Shown: positions 1-9,443, counted from the first letter of the stretch. The stretch is 25,868 nucleotides of DNA from Vibrio sp. 10N.286.49.B1 (GCF_002873335.1 NZ_MCUW01000031.1:1-25868); one strand, 5' to 3'. Notes: generated from the letters alone by a model not told the origin. Program-made: numbers and translations.

Positions 1-1
1 G

Positions 2-868
2 CAACGTATGCGTGACTTGTCACTACAATCTTCAAATGGTTCAAACTCAAAATCTGAGCGTGTCGCAATTCAAGAAGAAGTGACGGCGTTGAATGACGAG
101 CTTAACCGTATCGCTGAAACCACGTCTTTTGGTGGTAACCGTCTATTAAACGGTACCTACGGCACACAATCATTCCAAATCGGTGCAGACAACGGTGAAG
201 CGGTGATGCTGAACCTTAATGACATGCGCTCTGATAACTCAAGAATGGGTGGCACAAGCTACCAAGCAGAAAACGCGAAAGGCAAAGACTGGAGCGTAGC
301 GGCCGGTTCAAATGATTTGAACATCACGCTAACAGACAGCTTTGGTGAAGAGCAAAACATCGCTATCACGGCTAAATCGGGTGATGACATCGAGCAACTG
401 GCAACTTACATCAATGGTCAAACTGACCTTGTGAAAGCATCGGTCAATGAAGATGGCCAGCTGCAAATGTTTGCCGGTAACAACAAAGTAGACGGTGAAG
501 TGTCATTTGGTGGGTCACTGGCAGGTGAGCTTGGCATGCAAGATGGCCAAGCGGTTACGGTGAACACTATTGACGTGACAAGCGTGGGTGGTGCACAAGA
601 GTCAGTGGCTATCATCGATTCAGCATTGAAATATGTGGACAGCCACCGTGCTGAACTTGGTGCATTCCAAAACCGTTTCGACCATGCGATCAACAACCTT
701 GATAACATTAACGAAAACGTGAATGCCTCGAAGAGCCGTATCAAAGATACTGACTTCGCCAAAGAAACCACTGAGATGACGAAGAACCAAATTCTTTCTC
801 AAGCTTCAAGCTCAATCTTGGCACAAGCCAAGCAAGCGCCTCAAGCGGCAATGAGTCTGCTAGGTTAA
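2..868 (+). CDS. Flagellin, 5'-truncated by window edge
   Basis: Structural subunit of the flagellar filament, exported by the flagellar type III apparatus and polymerised outside the cell. The reading frame is open to the first base of the window, so the N-terminal part (the start of the D0/D1 helices) lies upstream. Visible are the conserved D1 stretch [13 protein letters not shown], then [16 protein letters not shown] flagellin core sequence, a variable central domain, and the conserved C-terminal D0 helix ending [11 protein letters not shown], the classic flagellin terminus. About 288 residues are present; typical Vibrio polar flagellins have about 375-385, so roughly 90 are missing. It is followed by a strong intrinsic terminator and is therefore the last gene of its unit. 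Vibrios carry several near-identical flagellin paralogues, so I give no symbol. The family call is secure; which paralogue it is cannot be told from here. Confidence 0.96.
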   Translation, partial: QRMRDLSLQSSNGSNSKSERVAIQEEVTALNDELNRIAETTSFGGNRLLNGTYGTQSFQIGADNGEAVMLNLNDMRSDNSRMGGTSYQAENAKGKDWSVAAGSNDLNITLTDSFGEEQNIAITAKSGDDIEQLATYINGQTDLVKASVNEDGQLQMFAGNNKVDGEVSFGGSLAGELGMQDGQAVTVNTIDVTSVGGAQESVAIIDSALKYVDSHRAELGAFQNRFDHAINNLDNINENVNASKSRIKDTDFAKETTEMTKNQILSQASSSILAQAKQAPQAAMSLLG

Positions 869-918
869 TTAGGCTTTTAATAAATTTTATCCACGATTTA
901 CGAGATCGTTTGAATGAC

Positions 919-947
919 AAAAACCAGAGCTTAGGCTCTGGTTTTTT
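919..947 (+). terminator. Intrinsic terminator of the flagellin gene
   Basis: GC-bearing stem AAAACCAGAGC / GCTCTGGTTTT with a 4-nt TTAG loop, ending in a T run, 50 bases after the flagellin stop. The A run on the 5' side could let it work weakly on the other strand for the rdx gene. Confidence 0.9.
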
Positions 948-1025
948 AGTCTAACAACATTAACGTAGTGATGAGCAAAGCCTGTTTGGTTAGGCGTTAT
1001 AGTGCCAACTATCACGCAAGTGCTT

Positions 1026-1322
1026 TTAATTATTGTGCTGCTGAGAGGGCGTATCAACATGACCTAGCTGCCGCTCAGGATCGATGACATCTCGTATTTT
1101 TTGCTTGAGGATCTTAGCCTCAGGAAAGCCGCCATCCTTTTTCCGTTCCCAAACTTGAATGTCATTACACCATATCTCAAATCGACCTCCAGTGTCGGGG
1201 TGGAGCGATACGGTGCTGATATCTTCGCTGAACGTATGCAGTAACTCTTGGGTAAGCCACGTTGAGCGCAGCATCCAATTACACTGTCGGCAGTAGTAGA
1301 TATCAATGTTTGCTTTATCCAT
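1026..1322 (-). CDS. Rdx/SelT-SelW-SelH family thioredoxin-like protein
   Basis: A 98-residue protein of the Rdx family, the bacterial cysteine homologues of selenoprotein W. The family has a thioredoxin-like fold and a redox CxxC placed after the first beta strand. Here YYCRQCNW (about residues 9-16) supplies the CxxC, followed by the family segments TGGRFEIW and KDGGFPEAKILKQ, which includes the GGFP signature. No selenocysteine is involved: the motif positions are ordinary cysteines. The start at 1322 fits the usual family N terminus, with an AGG-containing ribosome site upstream. It lies downstream of toxS on the same strand, but a terminator-like hairpin at 1386-1414 separates them, so it is probably its own unit. 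Physiological partners are unknown to me. Family call is confident; role is not. Confidence 0.88.
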   Translation of the reverse strand: MDKANIDIYYCRQCNWMLRSTWLTQELLHTFSEDISTVSLHPDTGGRFEIWCNDIQVWERKKDGGFPEAKILKQKIRDVIDPERQLGHVDTPSQQHNN

Positions 1323-1385
1323 GGCTAGGTACCTGTTTTTGATTCGTTAGTTGTTTCAGGGAGAACGGGGTAAATCCAAGACAAC

Positions 1386-1414
1386 AAAAAGGAGGCCATG
1401 ATCGCCCCCTTTTT
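1386..1414 (-). terminator. Intrinsic terminator after toxS
   Basis: Stem AAAAAGGAGGC / GCCCCCTTTTT with a 7-base loop and one internal mismatch, lying just past the toxS stop. A and T runs flank the stem on both sides, so it can work in either direction; the minus direction matches the toxRS operon. Confidence 0.8.
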
Positions 1415-1437
1415 GTGATTCTAATGCGACAGCTATG

Positions 1438-1956
1438 TTAGTTAGAAAACAATACCGACGACCCTTGATTTAGGCTAGTCAGCAGCAGTGTTTTACCATT
1501 AACAATGTCGATACGACGGCTTTGCTGTGCTTCCATCTTCAAAAACTGTTTAATCATGGCTAATTGCTCATGGGTGAACTCATCAGATTGCGCGGTCGCG
1601 GTGTCTTTAAATTCACGAGGAGAAATCAACAAGTAGTTATCACTGATTGCCCAGGTGCCCGTTTCTGAAATTTTAATGAGTGTATGCGACTCAGAGTCCT
1701 TACCAAACAAACGCATTGAAGATTCACGAATGTAGGTTCCTTCCGGTAAGTATTTGACATTAGCAGACATCTCTAACCGGCTTAATGGGCCAATATCCGT
1801 GTCTGGCGCATTATTTGCGGCGATAATGCCCACCATGTTGCTTTGCCATTCGTTTGAGGTGAGTACCTGCTCAAGCTTGAGATCGCTTCCCCAATAAAGC
1901 CAAGCGCTCAAGGCAGTGGAGAGTGCAAGTAGAATTGACGCGTATTTCATTTTCAT
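1438..1956 (-). CDS. toxS: ToxS, periplasmic/inner-membrane partner of ToxR
   Basis: A 172-residue membrane-anchored periplasmic protein that binds the ToxR periplasmic domain, stabilises it against proteolysis and supports its activity. One N-terminal transmembrane anchor (about residues 5-22) is followed by the hallmark ToxS block WLYWGSDLKLEQVLTS, then GPLSRLE, NVKYLPEGTY, ISDNYLL and AQQSRRIDIVNGKT, which match V. cholerae ToxS as I remember it. The frame is open from a GTG at 1977 inside toxR. I place the start at the ATG at 1956 because AGAGGA lies about 8-11 bases upstream and the protein then begins directly with its anchor. That start is 11 bases after the toxR stop, so the pair is surely one operon, with toxR upstream. 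Confidence 0.96.
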   Translation of the reverse strand: MKMKYASILLALSTALSAWLYWGSDLKLEQVLTSNEWQSNMVGIIAANNAPDTDIGPLSRLEMSANVKYLPEGTYIRESSMRLFGKDSESHTLIKISETGTWAISDNYLLISPREFKDTATAQSDEFTHEQLAMIKQFLKMEAQQSRRIDIVNGKTLLLTSLNQGSSVLFSN

Positions 1957-1967
1957 CTTGTTATCCT

Positions 1968-2798
1968 CTACTCGCACACTTTGCTTAGATCAGACTGCTC
2001 AGTGAAGATTCTCATCGTCACGTTCTCGCTTGAGTGTTCCATCGTGTGGATGAAGTTCAGAGCGATTTGATCGCCTTGATCGCCAGTCACAATCACTTGT
2101 TCAGGCAGCTTTTCTGCCGTATGTGATTCAATGTACTTGACGACACATTGCTCAATCTTAGGCTGCCAACTTGAGACGTCAGGGTGACTTTCTGGAGTGA
2201 CAATCCGAACGTTATCGACGACTGCTAACTCTCTGAAGCTCGATTCTGCCGGGTTGGTGCCTATTAATACCAACACGGGTAATAGTAAAGCGAGCGCGAG
2301 CATACCCCATACAGTCGGTGGCGTTTTCGGCGCAGGCTCTTTGGTGATGGCGGATTGTGACGATGTAGATGCTGGCTGTGTTTCTGTCAGCTCTGTCGGT
2401 AGTTCAGCAACCGGCGCTTCGTTGATATTATTGAGGTCTATTGAACTCAACGGCGCAGAACGCTCAACACTTGAAATCAGTTGATAGCCACGTTTTGGCA
2501 CTGTTTTTACGAACAATGGCGATTTTGTTGGGTCTTTCAACATTTTTCTAAGTGTTGAAATTGCTTGTGTTAGGCTTGAATCATCGACTTCAAAGCCTTG
2601 ATCTCTCCAAACGAATTCATGAAGTTCGTGGCGAGTAACCACCTCGTTAGGACGCTCTGCAAGAAGAAGCAAGATGCGACTTTCATTACTACCAAGACGT
2701 ACTACTTCATCGTTGTTCGTTTGATCGACCAAGGAATTGCTATTTGGATCAAAGATATATCTTTGGCCGAGTATGAACTTAGTGCCTATGTTACTCAT
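1968..2798 (-). CDS. toxR: ToxR, transmembrane winged-helix transcription regulator
   Basis: Inner-membrane transcription factor controlling outer-membrane porins and, in pathogens, virulence genes. The cytoplasmic OmpR/PhoB-type winged helix covers about residues 5-110, including SLTQAISTLRKMLKD (recognition region) and VKTVPKRGYQL. A Pro/Thr/Ser-rich linker at about 112-160 is poorly conserved in the family. One transmembrane helix, WGMLALALLLPVLVLIG, sits at about 164-180. The C-terminal periplasmic domain has two cysteines, C218 and C275, corresponding to the pair that forms the redox-sensitive intramolecular disulfide in V. cholerae ToxR. The length of 276 is slightly below the 294 of V. 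cholerae, mostly in the linker. It is co-transcribed with toxS and divergent from htpG. Identification is very secure; the regulon in this organism is not visible. Confidence 0.97.
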   Translation of the reverse strand: MSNIGTKFILGQRYIFDPNSNSLVDQTNNDEVVRLGSNESRILLLLAERPNEVVTRHELHEFVWRDQGFEVDDSSLTQAISTLRKMLKDPTKSPLFVKTVPKRGYQLISSVERSAPLSSIDLNNINEAPVAELPTELTETQPASTSSQSAITKEPAPKTPPTVWGMLALALLLPVLVLIGTNPAESSFRELAVVDNVRIVTPESHPDVSSWQPKIEQCVVKYIESHTAEKLPEQVIVTGDQGDQIALNFIHTMEHSSENVTMRIFTEQSDLSKVCE

Positions 2799-2836
2799 TG
2801 CATTCTTCTATATAATGTCGCGGGGCGATAGGTAAT

Positions 2837-2857
2837 AATATTCTGGCGCTGAATATT
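2837..2857. promoter_or_regulatory. Perfect inverted repeat in the toxR-htpG intergenic region
   Basis: AATATTC and GAATATT form a perfect 7-bp inverted repeat around a 7-base spacer, 39 bases upstream of the toxR start. On the minus strand a weak promoter can be drawn across it (TTGGCA at 2869-2864, then CAGAAT 18 bases on). Its position suits an operator for toxR, but no regulator can be named. Confidence 0.35.
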
Positions 2858-2955
2858 GTGCAGTGCCAATTATAGTAATTTAGGATTTTTTTATAGTCAG
2901 GGGCGTAAGGATAATAAAAACAAAACAAAAAAACAGCAATTTTATGTTTTTTGAC

Positions 2956-2983
2956 CTTGAATTTACAATCTTCAGCCTCATTT
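2956..2983 (+). promoter_or_regulatory. Sigma-32 (RpoH) heat-shock promoter of htpG
   Basis: CTTGAAT at 2956-2962, a 13-base spacer, then CCTCATTT at 2976-2983 match the heat-shock consensus (CTTGAAA, 13-14 bases, CCCCATNT) with few mismatches. HtpG is a classical RpoH target, and the site points toward it, giving a leader of about 70 bases. Start-site mapping would be needed for proof. Confidence 0.75.
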
Positions 2984-3003
2984 CTTTATCAGACCAATCT
3001 TAA

Positions 3004-3034
3004 GAGTATCGAGTGCAAATAAATGTCGATACTT
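3004..3034 (+). promoter_or_regulatory. Hairpin in the htpG 5' leader
   Basis: AGTATCGA (3005-3012) and TCGATACT (3026-3033) form a perfect 8-bp stem with a 13-base loop, ending about 18 bases before the GGAG ribosome site of htpG. A second GATACT copy at 3035-3040 could compete for the left arm. It could be a leader structure affecting translation or an operator; function is not shown. Confidence 0.4.
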
Positions 3035-3060
3035 GATACTAAAAGTGTGATGGAGATAAC

Positions 3061-4968
3061 ATGAGCGCAACAGAAACAAACAACAAAGAAACTCGTGGCT
3101 TTCAATCTGAAGTAAAACAGTTACTTCACTTAATGATTCACTCTTTGTATTCCAATAAAGAAATCTTTCTTCGAGAGCTTATCTCGAACGCATCCGATGC
3201 GGCAGACAAATTGCGCTTTCAGGCGTTATCTAATGGTGACTTATACCAAGGTGATGCAGATTTAGGCGTTAAGCTATCATTTAATGAAGAAAACAACACG
3301 CTGACGGTGTCTGATAACGGCGTTGGTATGTCACGTGATGATGTGATTGAACACTTAGGCACCATCGCAAAATCGGGAACGAAAGAGTTCTTCTCTAAAC
3401 TGTCTGAAGAGCAAGGGAAAGATTCTCAGCTTATCGGCCAATTTGGTGTGGGTTTTTATTCAGCGTTTATTGTTGCTGATGCGGTAACTGTTCGTACTCG
3501 TGCTGCTGGCGCTCCTGTGGAACAGGGTGTGCAATGGCATTCAGCTGGCGAGGGTGATTACTCAATTGAAGATATCACTAAAGAGACTCGCGGCACGGAT
3601 ATCATTCTTCACATGCGTGACGAGGGCAAAGAGTTCTTGTCTGAGTGGCGTCTAAAAGAAATTATTAGCAAATACTCTGACCATATTGGTATTCCAGTTT
3701 CAATTCAGACCGCAGAACGCGACGAAGAAGGCAAAGAAACGGGCGAAATGAAGTGGGAGCAAATCAACAAGGCGCAAGCATTGTGGACCCGCAATAAATC
3801 AGACATCACGGATGAAGAATACCAAGAGTTTTATAAACACGTTTCTCATGATTTTGCTGATCCACTGCAGTGGAGCCATAACAAGGTAGAAGGTAAAAAC
3901 GACTACACTAGCTTGCTGTATATCCCAGCTAAAGCTCCGTTTGATATGATGAACCGTGACCACAAGAGCGGTTTGAAGCTCTATGTTCAACGTGTATTCA
4001 TAATGGATGACGCGGAACAGTTTATGCCGTCATACCTTCGTTTTATGCGTGGATTGATTGATTCAAATGACCTGCCACTCAATGTTTCTCGTGAAATTCT
4101 ACAAGATAACAAAGTCACGCAGTCATTAAGAAATGCTTGTACGAAGCGTGTCTTGACTATGCTTGATCGTTTGGCGAAAAACGACGAAGAAAAATATCAG
4201 TCTTTCTGGAAAGAGTTTGGTTTGGTCTTGAAAGAAGGCCCAGCAGAAGACATGGCGAACAAAGAAAAAATCGCCGGTCTATTACGCTTCGCCTCAACAG
4301 AACTGGACAGCGCTGAGCAAACTATCGGTCTTGCGTCATACATCGAACGTATGAAAGAAGGTCAAGATAAGATTTATTACCTAACAGCAGACAGCTACGC
4401 TGCCGCGAAGAACAGCCCACACTTGGAGCAATTTAAAGCGAAAGGCATCGAGGTTGTTCTGATGTTTGACCGCATCGATGAATGGTTGATGAACTACCTA
4501 ACGGAGTTCGATGGAAAGCAATTCCAATCAATTACTAAGTCAGGTCTTGATCTAAGTAAGTTTGAAGACGAAGCAGAAAAAGAAAAACACAAAGAGACAG
4601 AAGAAGAGTTTAAATCTGTAGTCGAGCGTACGCAAGCTTACTTAGGTGACCGAGTTAAAGAGGTTCGCACAACCTTTAAACTCGCGACTACGCCTGCTGT
4701 TGTCGTGACGGATGACTTTGAAATGGGGACGCAAATGGCGAAGCTATTAGAAGCCGCAGGACAAGAAGTGCCAGAGGTGAAGTATATCTTTGAAATTAAC
4801 CCTGAGCATGAGCTTGTCAAACGTATGGCGGATGAAGCCGACGAAGAAGCATTTGGTGGCTGGGTTGAAGTTTTACTCGGTCAAGCAATGTTGGCAGAGC
4901 GTGGTTCGATGACTGACCCGTCTCAATTCTTAGGCGCGGTTAATCGACTTTTGTCTAACGTAAAATAG
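3061..4968 (+). CDS. htpG: HtpG, bacterial Hsp90 molecular chaperone
   Basis: Cytosolic ATP-dependent chaperone that remodels client proteins with DnaK. The 635-residue length is normal for HtpG. The N-terminal GHKL ATPase domain (about 1-230) shows [20 protein letters not shown] (residues 34-53; catalytic Glu39, Asn43, Asp47), SDNGVGM (about 84-90) and [12 protein letters not shown] (about 125-136) for ATP and Mg2+ binding. The middle domain includes NVSREILQ, with the arginine that contacts ATP, and the C-terminal dimerisation domain ends near LGAVNRLL. The ATG follows GGAG by 5 bases. It is monocistronic by its layout: own sigma-32-like promoter and a terminator 14 bases after the stop. 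It is divergent from toxR; the two genes share one upstream region. Confidence 0.98.
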   Translation: MSATETNNKETRGFQSEVKQLLHLMIHSLYSNKEIFLRELISNASDAADKLRFQALSNGDLYQGDADLGVKLSFNEENNTLTVSDNGVGMSRDDVIEHLGTIAKSGTKEFFSKLSEEQGKDSQLIGQFGVGFYSAFIVADAVTVRTRAAGAPVEQGVQWHSAGEGDYSIEDITKETRGTDIILHMRDEGKEFLSEWRLKEIISKYSDHIGIPVSIQTAERDEEGKETGEMKWEQINKAQALWTRNKSDITDEEYQEFYKHVSHDFADPLQWSHNKVEGKNDYTSLLYIPAKAPFDMMNRDHKSGLKLYVQRVFIMDDAEQFMPSYLRFMRGLIDSNDLPLNVSREILQDNKVTQSLRNACTKRVLTMLDRLAKNDEEKYQSFWKEFGLVLKEGPAEDMANKEKIAGLLRFASTELDSAEQTIGLASYIERMKEGQDKIYYLTADSYAAAKNSPHLEQFKAKGIEVVLMFDRIDEWLMNYLTEFDGKQFQSITKSGLDLSKFEDEAEKEKHKETEEEFKSVVERTQAYLGDRVKEVRTTFKLATTPAVVVTDDFEMGTQMAKLLEAAGQEVPEVKYIFEINPEHELVKRMADEADEEAFGGWVEVLLGQAMLAERGSMTDPSQFLGAVNRLLSNVK

Positions 4969-4982
4969 CCATTTACAAGGTA

Positions 4983-5018
4983 ATCAATGAGCTCATTTCG
5001 GTGAGTTCATTGATTTTT
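4983..5018 (+). terminator. Intrinsic terminator of htpG
   Basis: Stem ATCAATGAGCTCA / TGAGTTCATTGAT (one G-U pair) with a 6-base TTTCGG loop, directly followed by a T run. Confidence 0.85.
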
Positions 5019-5079
5019 GTGCCTTAACCTCCCATTTTTAGTTAACTTTATATTTTCAGTGGGCATTCTTTAGTCGTAT

Positions 5080-5108
5080 TTAACGCCAAGCACGAATTTT
5101 CTATGCTA
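5080..5108 (+). promoter_or_regulatory. Possible sigma-70 promoter of adk
   Basis: TTAACG at 5080-5085 and TATGCT at 5103-5108, with a 17-base spacer, each match the consensus at 4 of 6 positions. TAGAAT at 5107-5112 is an alternative -10. It would place the inverted-repeat leader at 5142-5208 inside the transcript. Confidence 0.3.
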
Positions 5109-5127
5109 GAATGCGACGCTTGAATAA

Positions 5128-5880
<753 letters not shown>

Positions 5881-5902
5881 TTGCTCATTCGTGAATCTTG
5901 TT

Positions 5903-5933
5903 AAAAAACGACCCTTTAGGGTCGTTTTTTTTT
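5903..5933 (+). terminator. Intrinsic terminator of adk
   Basis: Stem AAAAAACGACCC / GGGTCGTTTTTT with a TTTA loop and a run of nine T residues. Confidence 0.93.
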
Positions 5934-5962
5934 GATCCAAGCTTGCGTTAACTGGGTATAAT
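5932..5962 (+). promoter_or_regulatory. Possible hemH promoter
   Basis: A perfect -10 hexamer, TATAAT, lies at 5957-5962, 34 bases before the hemH start. The best -35, TTGATC at 5932-5937, overlaps the T run of the adk terminator and is 19 bases away, longer than ideal. Confidence 0.45.
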
Positions 5963-5996
5963 CTCTCTTGAATTTGGGTTAATTGAAAGGGAATCT

Positions 5997-6956
5997 ATGA
6001 GCATGGCACCAAACACTGGAGTGTTATTGGTAAATTTGGGAACACCTGATGCACCAACACCAAAAGCTATACGCGCTTTTCTCGGTGAGTTCTTACATGA
6101 TCATAGAGTCGTTGATATGACTCGTTGGCTCTGGTGTCCCATTTTACATGGGGTCATCTTGCCTATTCGTTCGCCAAAAGTCGCGAAGCTGTATCAATCG
6201 GTTTGGATGGAAGAGGGCTCTCCCTTAATGGTGTATTCAGCCAGACAGGCGAAGGCGCTCCAAACGCGTGTAAACGTCCCTGTAGAGCTGGGTATGACTT
6301 ATGGTAACCCATCGCTGAAGCACGGGCTTTCTTCGTTGTTAAAACAAGGGGTAGAGAAAGTGATTGTATTGTCTCTATACCCACAGTACTCCGGAACGAC
6401 GAGTGCTGCGGTTTTTGATGGATTAGCTAAAGCGTGTAAGGCTTTTCCGACCATACCAAGTATGAATTTTATTCGAGATTATTATCAGCATCCGCTCTAC
6501 ATCAAGGCTCTCGCGCAAAAAGTAAAAGCGCACTGGGACAAGCACGGGCAAGACTACTTACTGTGCTCTTACCACGGAATCCCAAAACGGTACGCTGATA
6601 ATGGCGATGTTTACCCTCTGCATTGTGAACAGACCACCAAGTTACTGGCCGACGAGCTTGGGTTAGATGATTCTCAGATCGGGATGAGCTATCAATCTAT
6701 TTTTGGGCGGGAAGAGTGGTTGAAGCCTTACACGGCAAAAACCTTGGAAACAATGCCGAGCCAAGGCATCAAGCGCTTAAACGTCATTACGCCCGCGTTC
6801 TCGGTAGATTGTCTTGAGACGCTCGAGGAAATTGCGGTAGAGTGCCGTGATATTTTTGTCGAGGCTGGTGGTGAGTCTTACCAATACATCGAATGTTTGA
6901 ATGATTCGGAGATCCATATCGACATGATGGTTGACCTTGTCCAGTCGAGTCTATAA
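5997..6956 (+). CDS. hemH: Ferrochelatase
   Basis: Inserts Fe2+ into protoporphyrin IX, the last step of haem synthesis; it works at the cytoplasmic face of the inner membrane. The 319-residue length is normal. Family marks in order: [13 protein letters not shown] (9-21), [10 protein letters not shown] (133-142), the metal/active-site SYHGIPKRY with His193 (191-199), [16 protein letters not shown] (231-246) and [10 protein letters not shown] with the conserved acidic Glu274 (270-279). The ATG at 5997 follows AAGGGA by 4 bases; an in-frame ATG two codons later (6003) is the alternative. It stands alone between the adk terminator and a bidirectional terminator shared with the convergent peptide transporter. 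Confidence 0.97.
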   Translation: MSMAPNTGVLLVNLGTPDAPTPKAIRAFLGEFLHDHRVVDMTRWLWCPILHGVILPIRSPKVAKLYQSVWMEEGSPLMVYSARQAKALQTRVNVPVELGMTYGNPSLKHGLSSLLKQGVEKVIVLSLYPQYSGTTSAAVFDGLAKACKAFPTIPSMNFIRDYYQHPLYIKALAQKVKAHWDKHGQDYLLCSYHGIPKRYADNGDVYPLHCEQTTKLLADELGLDDSQIGMSYQSIFGREEWLKPYTAKTLETMPSQGIKRLNVITPAFSVDCLETLEEIAVECRDIFVEAGGESYQYIECLNDSEIHIDMMVDLVQSSL

Positions 6957-6990
6957 CGATTATTCAAATAAGTTCGCGATGAGCGAAGAC

Positions 6991-7026
6991 AATAAAAAGC
7001 CACTCTAATTAGAGTGGCTTTTTATT
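6991..7026. terminator. Bidirectional terminator between hemH and the peptide transporter
   Basis: A perfect palindrome: AATAAAAAGCCACTCTAA and its complement, with A and T runs at both ends, lying between two convergent stop codons. It should terminate transcription from both sides. Confidence 0.93.
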
Positions 7027-7045
7027 GGTATGTGACCCGTCCTCA

Positions 7046-8437
7046 TTATGCAAGTTGAGCTTGTTGCTCTTCTACTTCTTGAGCGTTAGATGTTGTAGCG
7101 CTTTCTGCGCCATGCATCCATTTCACTAACGTGTTAGCACAAAGTAGCAAAATGACGCCGGAGATAACGGCGGTGATGGCAATACCACCGAAGATAGACA
7201 TGGCACCTAGTTCGCCCACATGAGAGCCAATTAAGCCAGCAACATAGTTAGCTATGGCATTGAAACCAAACCACGCGCCCATCATTAACGAAGCAAGACG
7301 AAGTGGCGCAAGCTTTGTCACTAGAGACAAGCCGATCGGTGATATGCATAGTTCACCGAGTGTATGGAAGAAGAAAGCACCGACTAGCCATAGCATAGAG
7401 GTCTTAACACCGGTATCGCCACCTTGCTCCATAACCGCTCCAACCATGCATAAAAAGCCTAAAGCAAGGAAGAATAACGCCATCGCAAACTTCACTGGAG
7501 AATTAGGTTCGCGTTTACCGAGTTTGACCCAGATCGCCGCAAGGACAGGGGCAAGGGTAATAACGAAGAACGGGTTTAACGATTGAAACCAAGCAGCAGG
7601 CACTTCGAAGCTGCCAATCATTCGGTCTGTATATTGCTGGGTGTAGATATTCATCAAGCCGCCAGCTTGTTCAAATCCAGCCCAAAATACGATAACAAAA
7701 AGGCCCATGATAAGAATCACTTTTAGGCGGTCTAGTTCTTCGCGAGTTAAAGGTGCTTTGGTTTTGTTTTTGTTGAGTGCGCGAGCACGTGCTGCTGCGG
7801 GTACGGTACCGATATCGCCGAGCCAAGATTTAGACATCGTTAACTGCATAATGATACTGATAACCATACCAATCCCTGCAATTAAGAAACCCGCACGCCA
7901 GCCGTAAGAGCCAGTGACCGAACCAGAAGCAATACCTGCTAGTAAAGAACCTAGGTTGATGCCCATATAAAAGATGGTGAACGCGCCATCACGACGGTTG
8001 TCGCCGTCTTTGTATAGGTCACCAACCATGGTTGAGATGTTTGGCTTAAACATGCCGTTACCAGCAATCAGTAGCGCAAGGCCAAGGTAAAAGGCTTGTT
8101 CTGCAGGAAGACCAATGGCACCCACAGGTAGCGCAAGCGTAAATTGACCTGCCGCCATTAAGACACCACCAATGATGATGGAACGACGTTGCCCTAGATA
8201 GTTGTCTGCGATCCAACCGCCAATCAGTGGTGTGATATAAACCAGTCCAGTATAGATGCCATATAAATCTAGAGCATCTTTAGTGGACCAACCCATACCG
8301 CCGTTCATTGTTGCATCGGTTAAAAATAAGACCAAAATGGCGCGCATGGCGTAGTAGGAAAAGCGTTCCCATAGCTCGGTACCAAATAGTAAAAATAGAC
8401 CACGAGGGTGACCTAGAATGTTGTGTTGTGCTGTCAT
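7046..8437 (-). CDS. Proton-dependent oligopeptide transporter (POT/PTR2, MFS)
   Basis: Inner-membrane symporter importing di- and tripeptides with protons. The 463-residue protein is strongly hydrophobic, with a pattern fitting 12-14 helices. POT signatures are intact: the proton-coupling motif ELWERFSYY (residues 21-29, ExxERFxYY), GGWIADNYLGQRRSI (73-87), GNGMFKPNIST (126-136) and FYMGINLGS (156-164, PTR2 signature 2). A cytoplasmic loop near 205-235 is rich in Lys/Arg. It resembles DtpA/TppB-type proteins, but subtype cannot be fixed from motifs, so no symbol is given. It is convergent with hemH, and nothing follows it on its strand before the shared terminator. The ATG at 8437 begins MTAQHNILGHPRGL, an N-terminal style common in the family. 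Confidence 0.94.
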   Translation of the reverse strand: MTAQHNILGHPRGLFLLFGTELWERFSYYAMRAILVLFLTDATMNGGMGWSTKDALDLYGIYTGLVYITPLIGGWIADNYLGQRRSIIIGGVLMAAGQFTLALPVGAIGLPAEQAFYLGLALLIAGNGMFKPNISTMVGDLYKDGDNRRDGAFTIFYMGINLGSLLAGIASGSVTGSYGWRAGFLIAGIGMVISIIMQLTMSKSWLGDIGTVPAAARARALNKNKTKAPLTREELDRLKVILIMGLFVIVFWAGFEQAGGLMNIYTQQYTDRMIGSFEVPAAWFQSLNPFFVITLAPVLAAIWVKLGKREPNSPVKFAMALFFLALGFLCMVGAVMEQGGDTGVKTSMLWLVGAFFFHTLGELCISPIGLSLVTKLAPLRLASLMMGAWFGFNAIANYVAGLIGSHVGELGAMSIFGGIAITAVISGVILLLCANTLVKWMHGAESATTSNAQEVEEQQAQLA

Positions 8438-8481
8438 AAGTTTTACTAATTTTAGTTATTAAAGAATATAATGTGCACCAA

Positions 8482-8510
8482 TGTATACATAACAAAATTT
8501 AAAACTGCAA
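8482..8510 (-). promoter_or_regulatory. Possible promoter of the peptide transporter
   Basis: Read on the minus strand: TTGCAG (8510-8505), a 17-base spacer, then TATACA (8487-8482), about 45 bases upstream of the start. ATGTATACAT at 8481-8490 is also a 10-base palindrome, so a regulator could sit on the -10 region. Confidence 0.35.
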
Positions 8511-8574
8511 TAGGCTTGATTTATAGCTTATGTGAACAACTGTTCTAACTTGATGAATTGTAAGATTTTTTTAC

Positions 8575-8599
8575 AAAAAGAGCACGAAATTATCGTGCT
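8575..8599 (-). terminator. Minus-oriented terminator upstream of the peptide transporter
   Basis: Perfect stem AGCACGA / TCGTGCT with a 5-base loop; on the minus strand it is followed by CTTTTT. No minus-strand gene ends here: it lies in the 320-base space between the divergent transporter and rfaH genes. It may stop antisense transcription entering from the rfaH side. The rest of 8438-8757 holds promoters only, as far as I can see. Confidence 0.55.
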
Positions 8600-8757
8600 G
8601 GAAACTAATATTTCATTTTTAACATTGTGCAAGTAACAACTTCGTTAATAGGACGATGTCAGAACCTTCTGGCGAGTTGGAGCTGAAATATGGCTTTGTG
8701 GTACGATGTAGGGCAGTGACTGCGGGTTAGATAAAAATAAAAGGCTAAGTGAACACA

Positions 8758-9252
8758 ATGAAATGTTGGTATTTGCTGTATTGTAAACGAGGCGATCAAG
8801 CGAGAGCGAAGCTTCACCTTGAGAACCAGGGCGTACAATGCTACTACCCAGAAGTGGAAGTAGAAAAGATACAACGAGGCAAAAGGCAAAAGGTCAAAGA
8901 GCCGCTTTTTCCATCGTACATGTTTATCTATTTTGATTTCGAAGCGGGACCGTCGTTCACGACGATTCGATCGACACGCGGTGTTGTTGATTTTATTCGC
9001 TTTGGTGCACAGCCTACCGAAGTACAAGGTGATCTTGTGTTTGAACTGCAACAGGCGGTACATTTTTGTGTTGAGGCACAACAGCAAGAACTTCCAGAAG
9101 CTGGAGACTGCGTTAAGATTATTGCCGGTCAGTTTGCAGGCATTGAGGCTATTTTCCACGAACCTGATGGAGAAGCTCGCTCGATAATGTTGGTCAACCT
9201 TATTAACAAACCGGTTCCGGTGAGTATTGATAATAAAGATCTAGACTTATAA
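8758..9252 (+). CDS. rfaH: RfaH, operon-specific transcription antiterminator (NusG paralogue)
   Basis: Binds RNA polymerase paused at ops sites and suppresses termination in long surface-polysaccharide and related operons, also recruiting ribosomes. The protein has 164 residues (E. coli 162). The NusG N-terminal (NGN) domain starts with the RfaH-typical MKCWYLLYCKRG, followed by GVQCYYPE and KEPLFPSYMFIYF (about 48-60). The C-terminal KOW-like region EAGDCVKIIAGQFAGIEAIF lies at about 118-137. The frame is open from a GTG at 8749, but family members begin at the Met just before K-x-W-Y, so I chose the ATG at 8758; the only ribosome-site candidate (AAGG at 8741) is somewhat distant, so the GTG cannot be excluded. 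The gene is monocistronic. Confidence 0.93.
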   Translation: MKCWYLLYCKRGDQARAKLHLENQGVQCYYPEVEVEKIQRGKRQKVKEPLFPSYMFIYFDFEAGPSFTTIRSTRGVVDFIRFGAQPTEVQGDLVFELQQAVHFCVEAQQQELPEAGDCVKIIAGQFAGIEAIFHEPDGEARSIMLVNLINKPVPVSIDNKDLDL

Positions 9253-9360
9253 TTACAGCCTTCCGGTACACCATTAGTTAAAGTGTTTTCATTGTGTAGA
9301 TGCTAAACGTGGTATGCAGACCCTATTTATCGAGTGCGAATAGGCAAAATGATGGCACAA

Positions 9361-9395
9361 ATAAAAAGGCGTAATCACTGGGTAATTACGCCTTT
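9361..9395 (-). terminator. Terminator of the min operon (convergent with rfaH)
   Basis: Stem AAAGGCGTAAT / ATTACGCCTTT with a 9-base loop. The minus strand has a clear T run (TTTTTAT) after the stem, matching minE; on the plus strand it may also serve rfaH weakly. Confidence 0.85.
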
Positions 9396-9443
9396 GAACT
9401 TTATTCGTCTATAAATTGAGCATCGAGCTAAAAGAGGGAGGTT

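Noticed and set aside
1957..1977. Longer toxS from a GTG at 1977
   Set aside because: That start lies inside the end of toxR and lacks a ribosome site; the ATG at 1956 has AGAGGA and begins directly at the membrane anchor.
8659..9159. 166-codon minus-strand frame over rfaH
   Set aside because: It lies opposite the clearly conserved rfaH reading frame, and its product has no recognisable family features.
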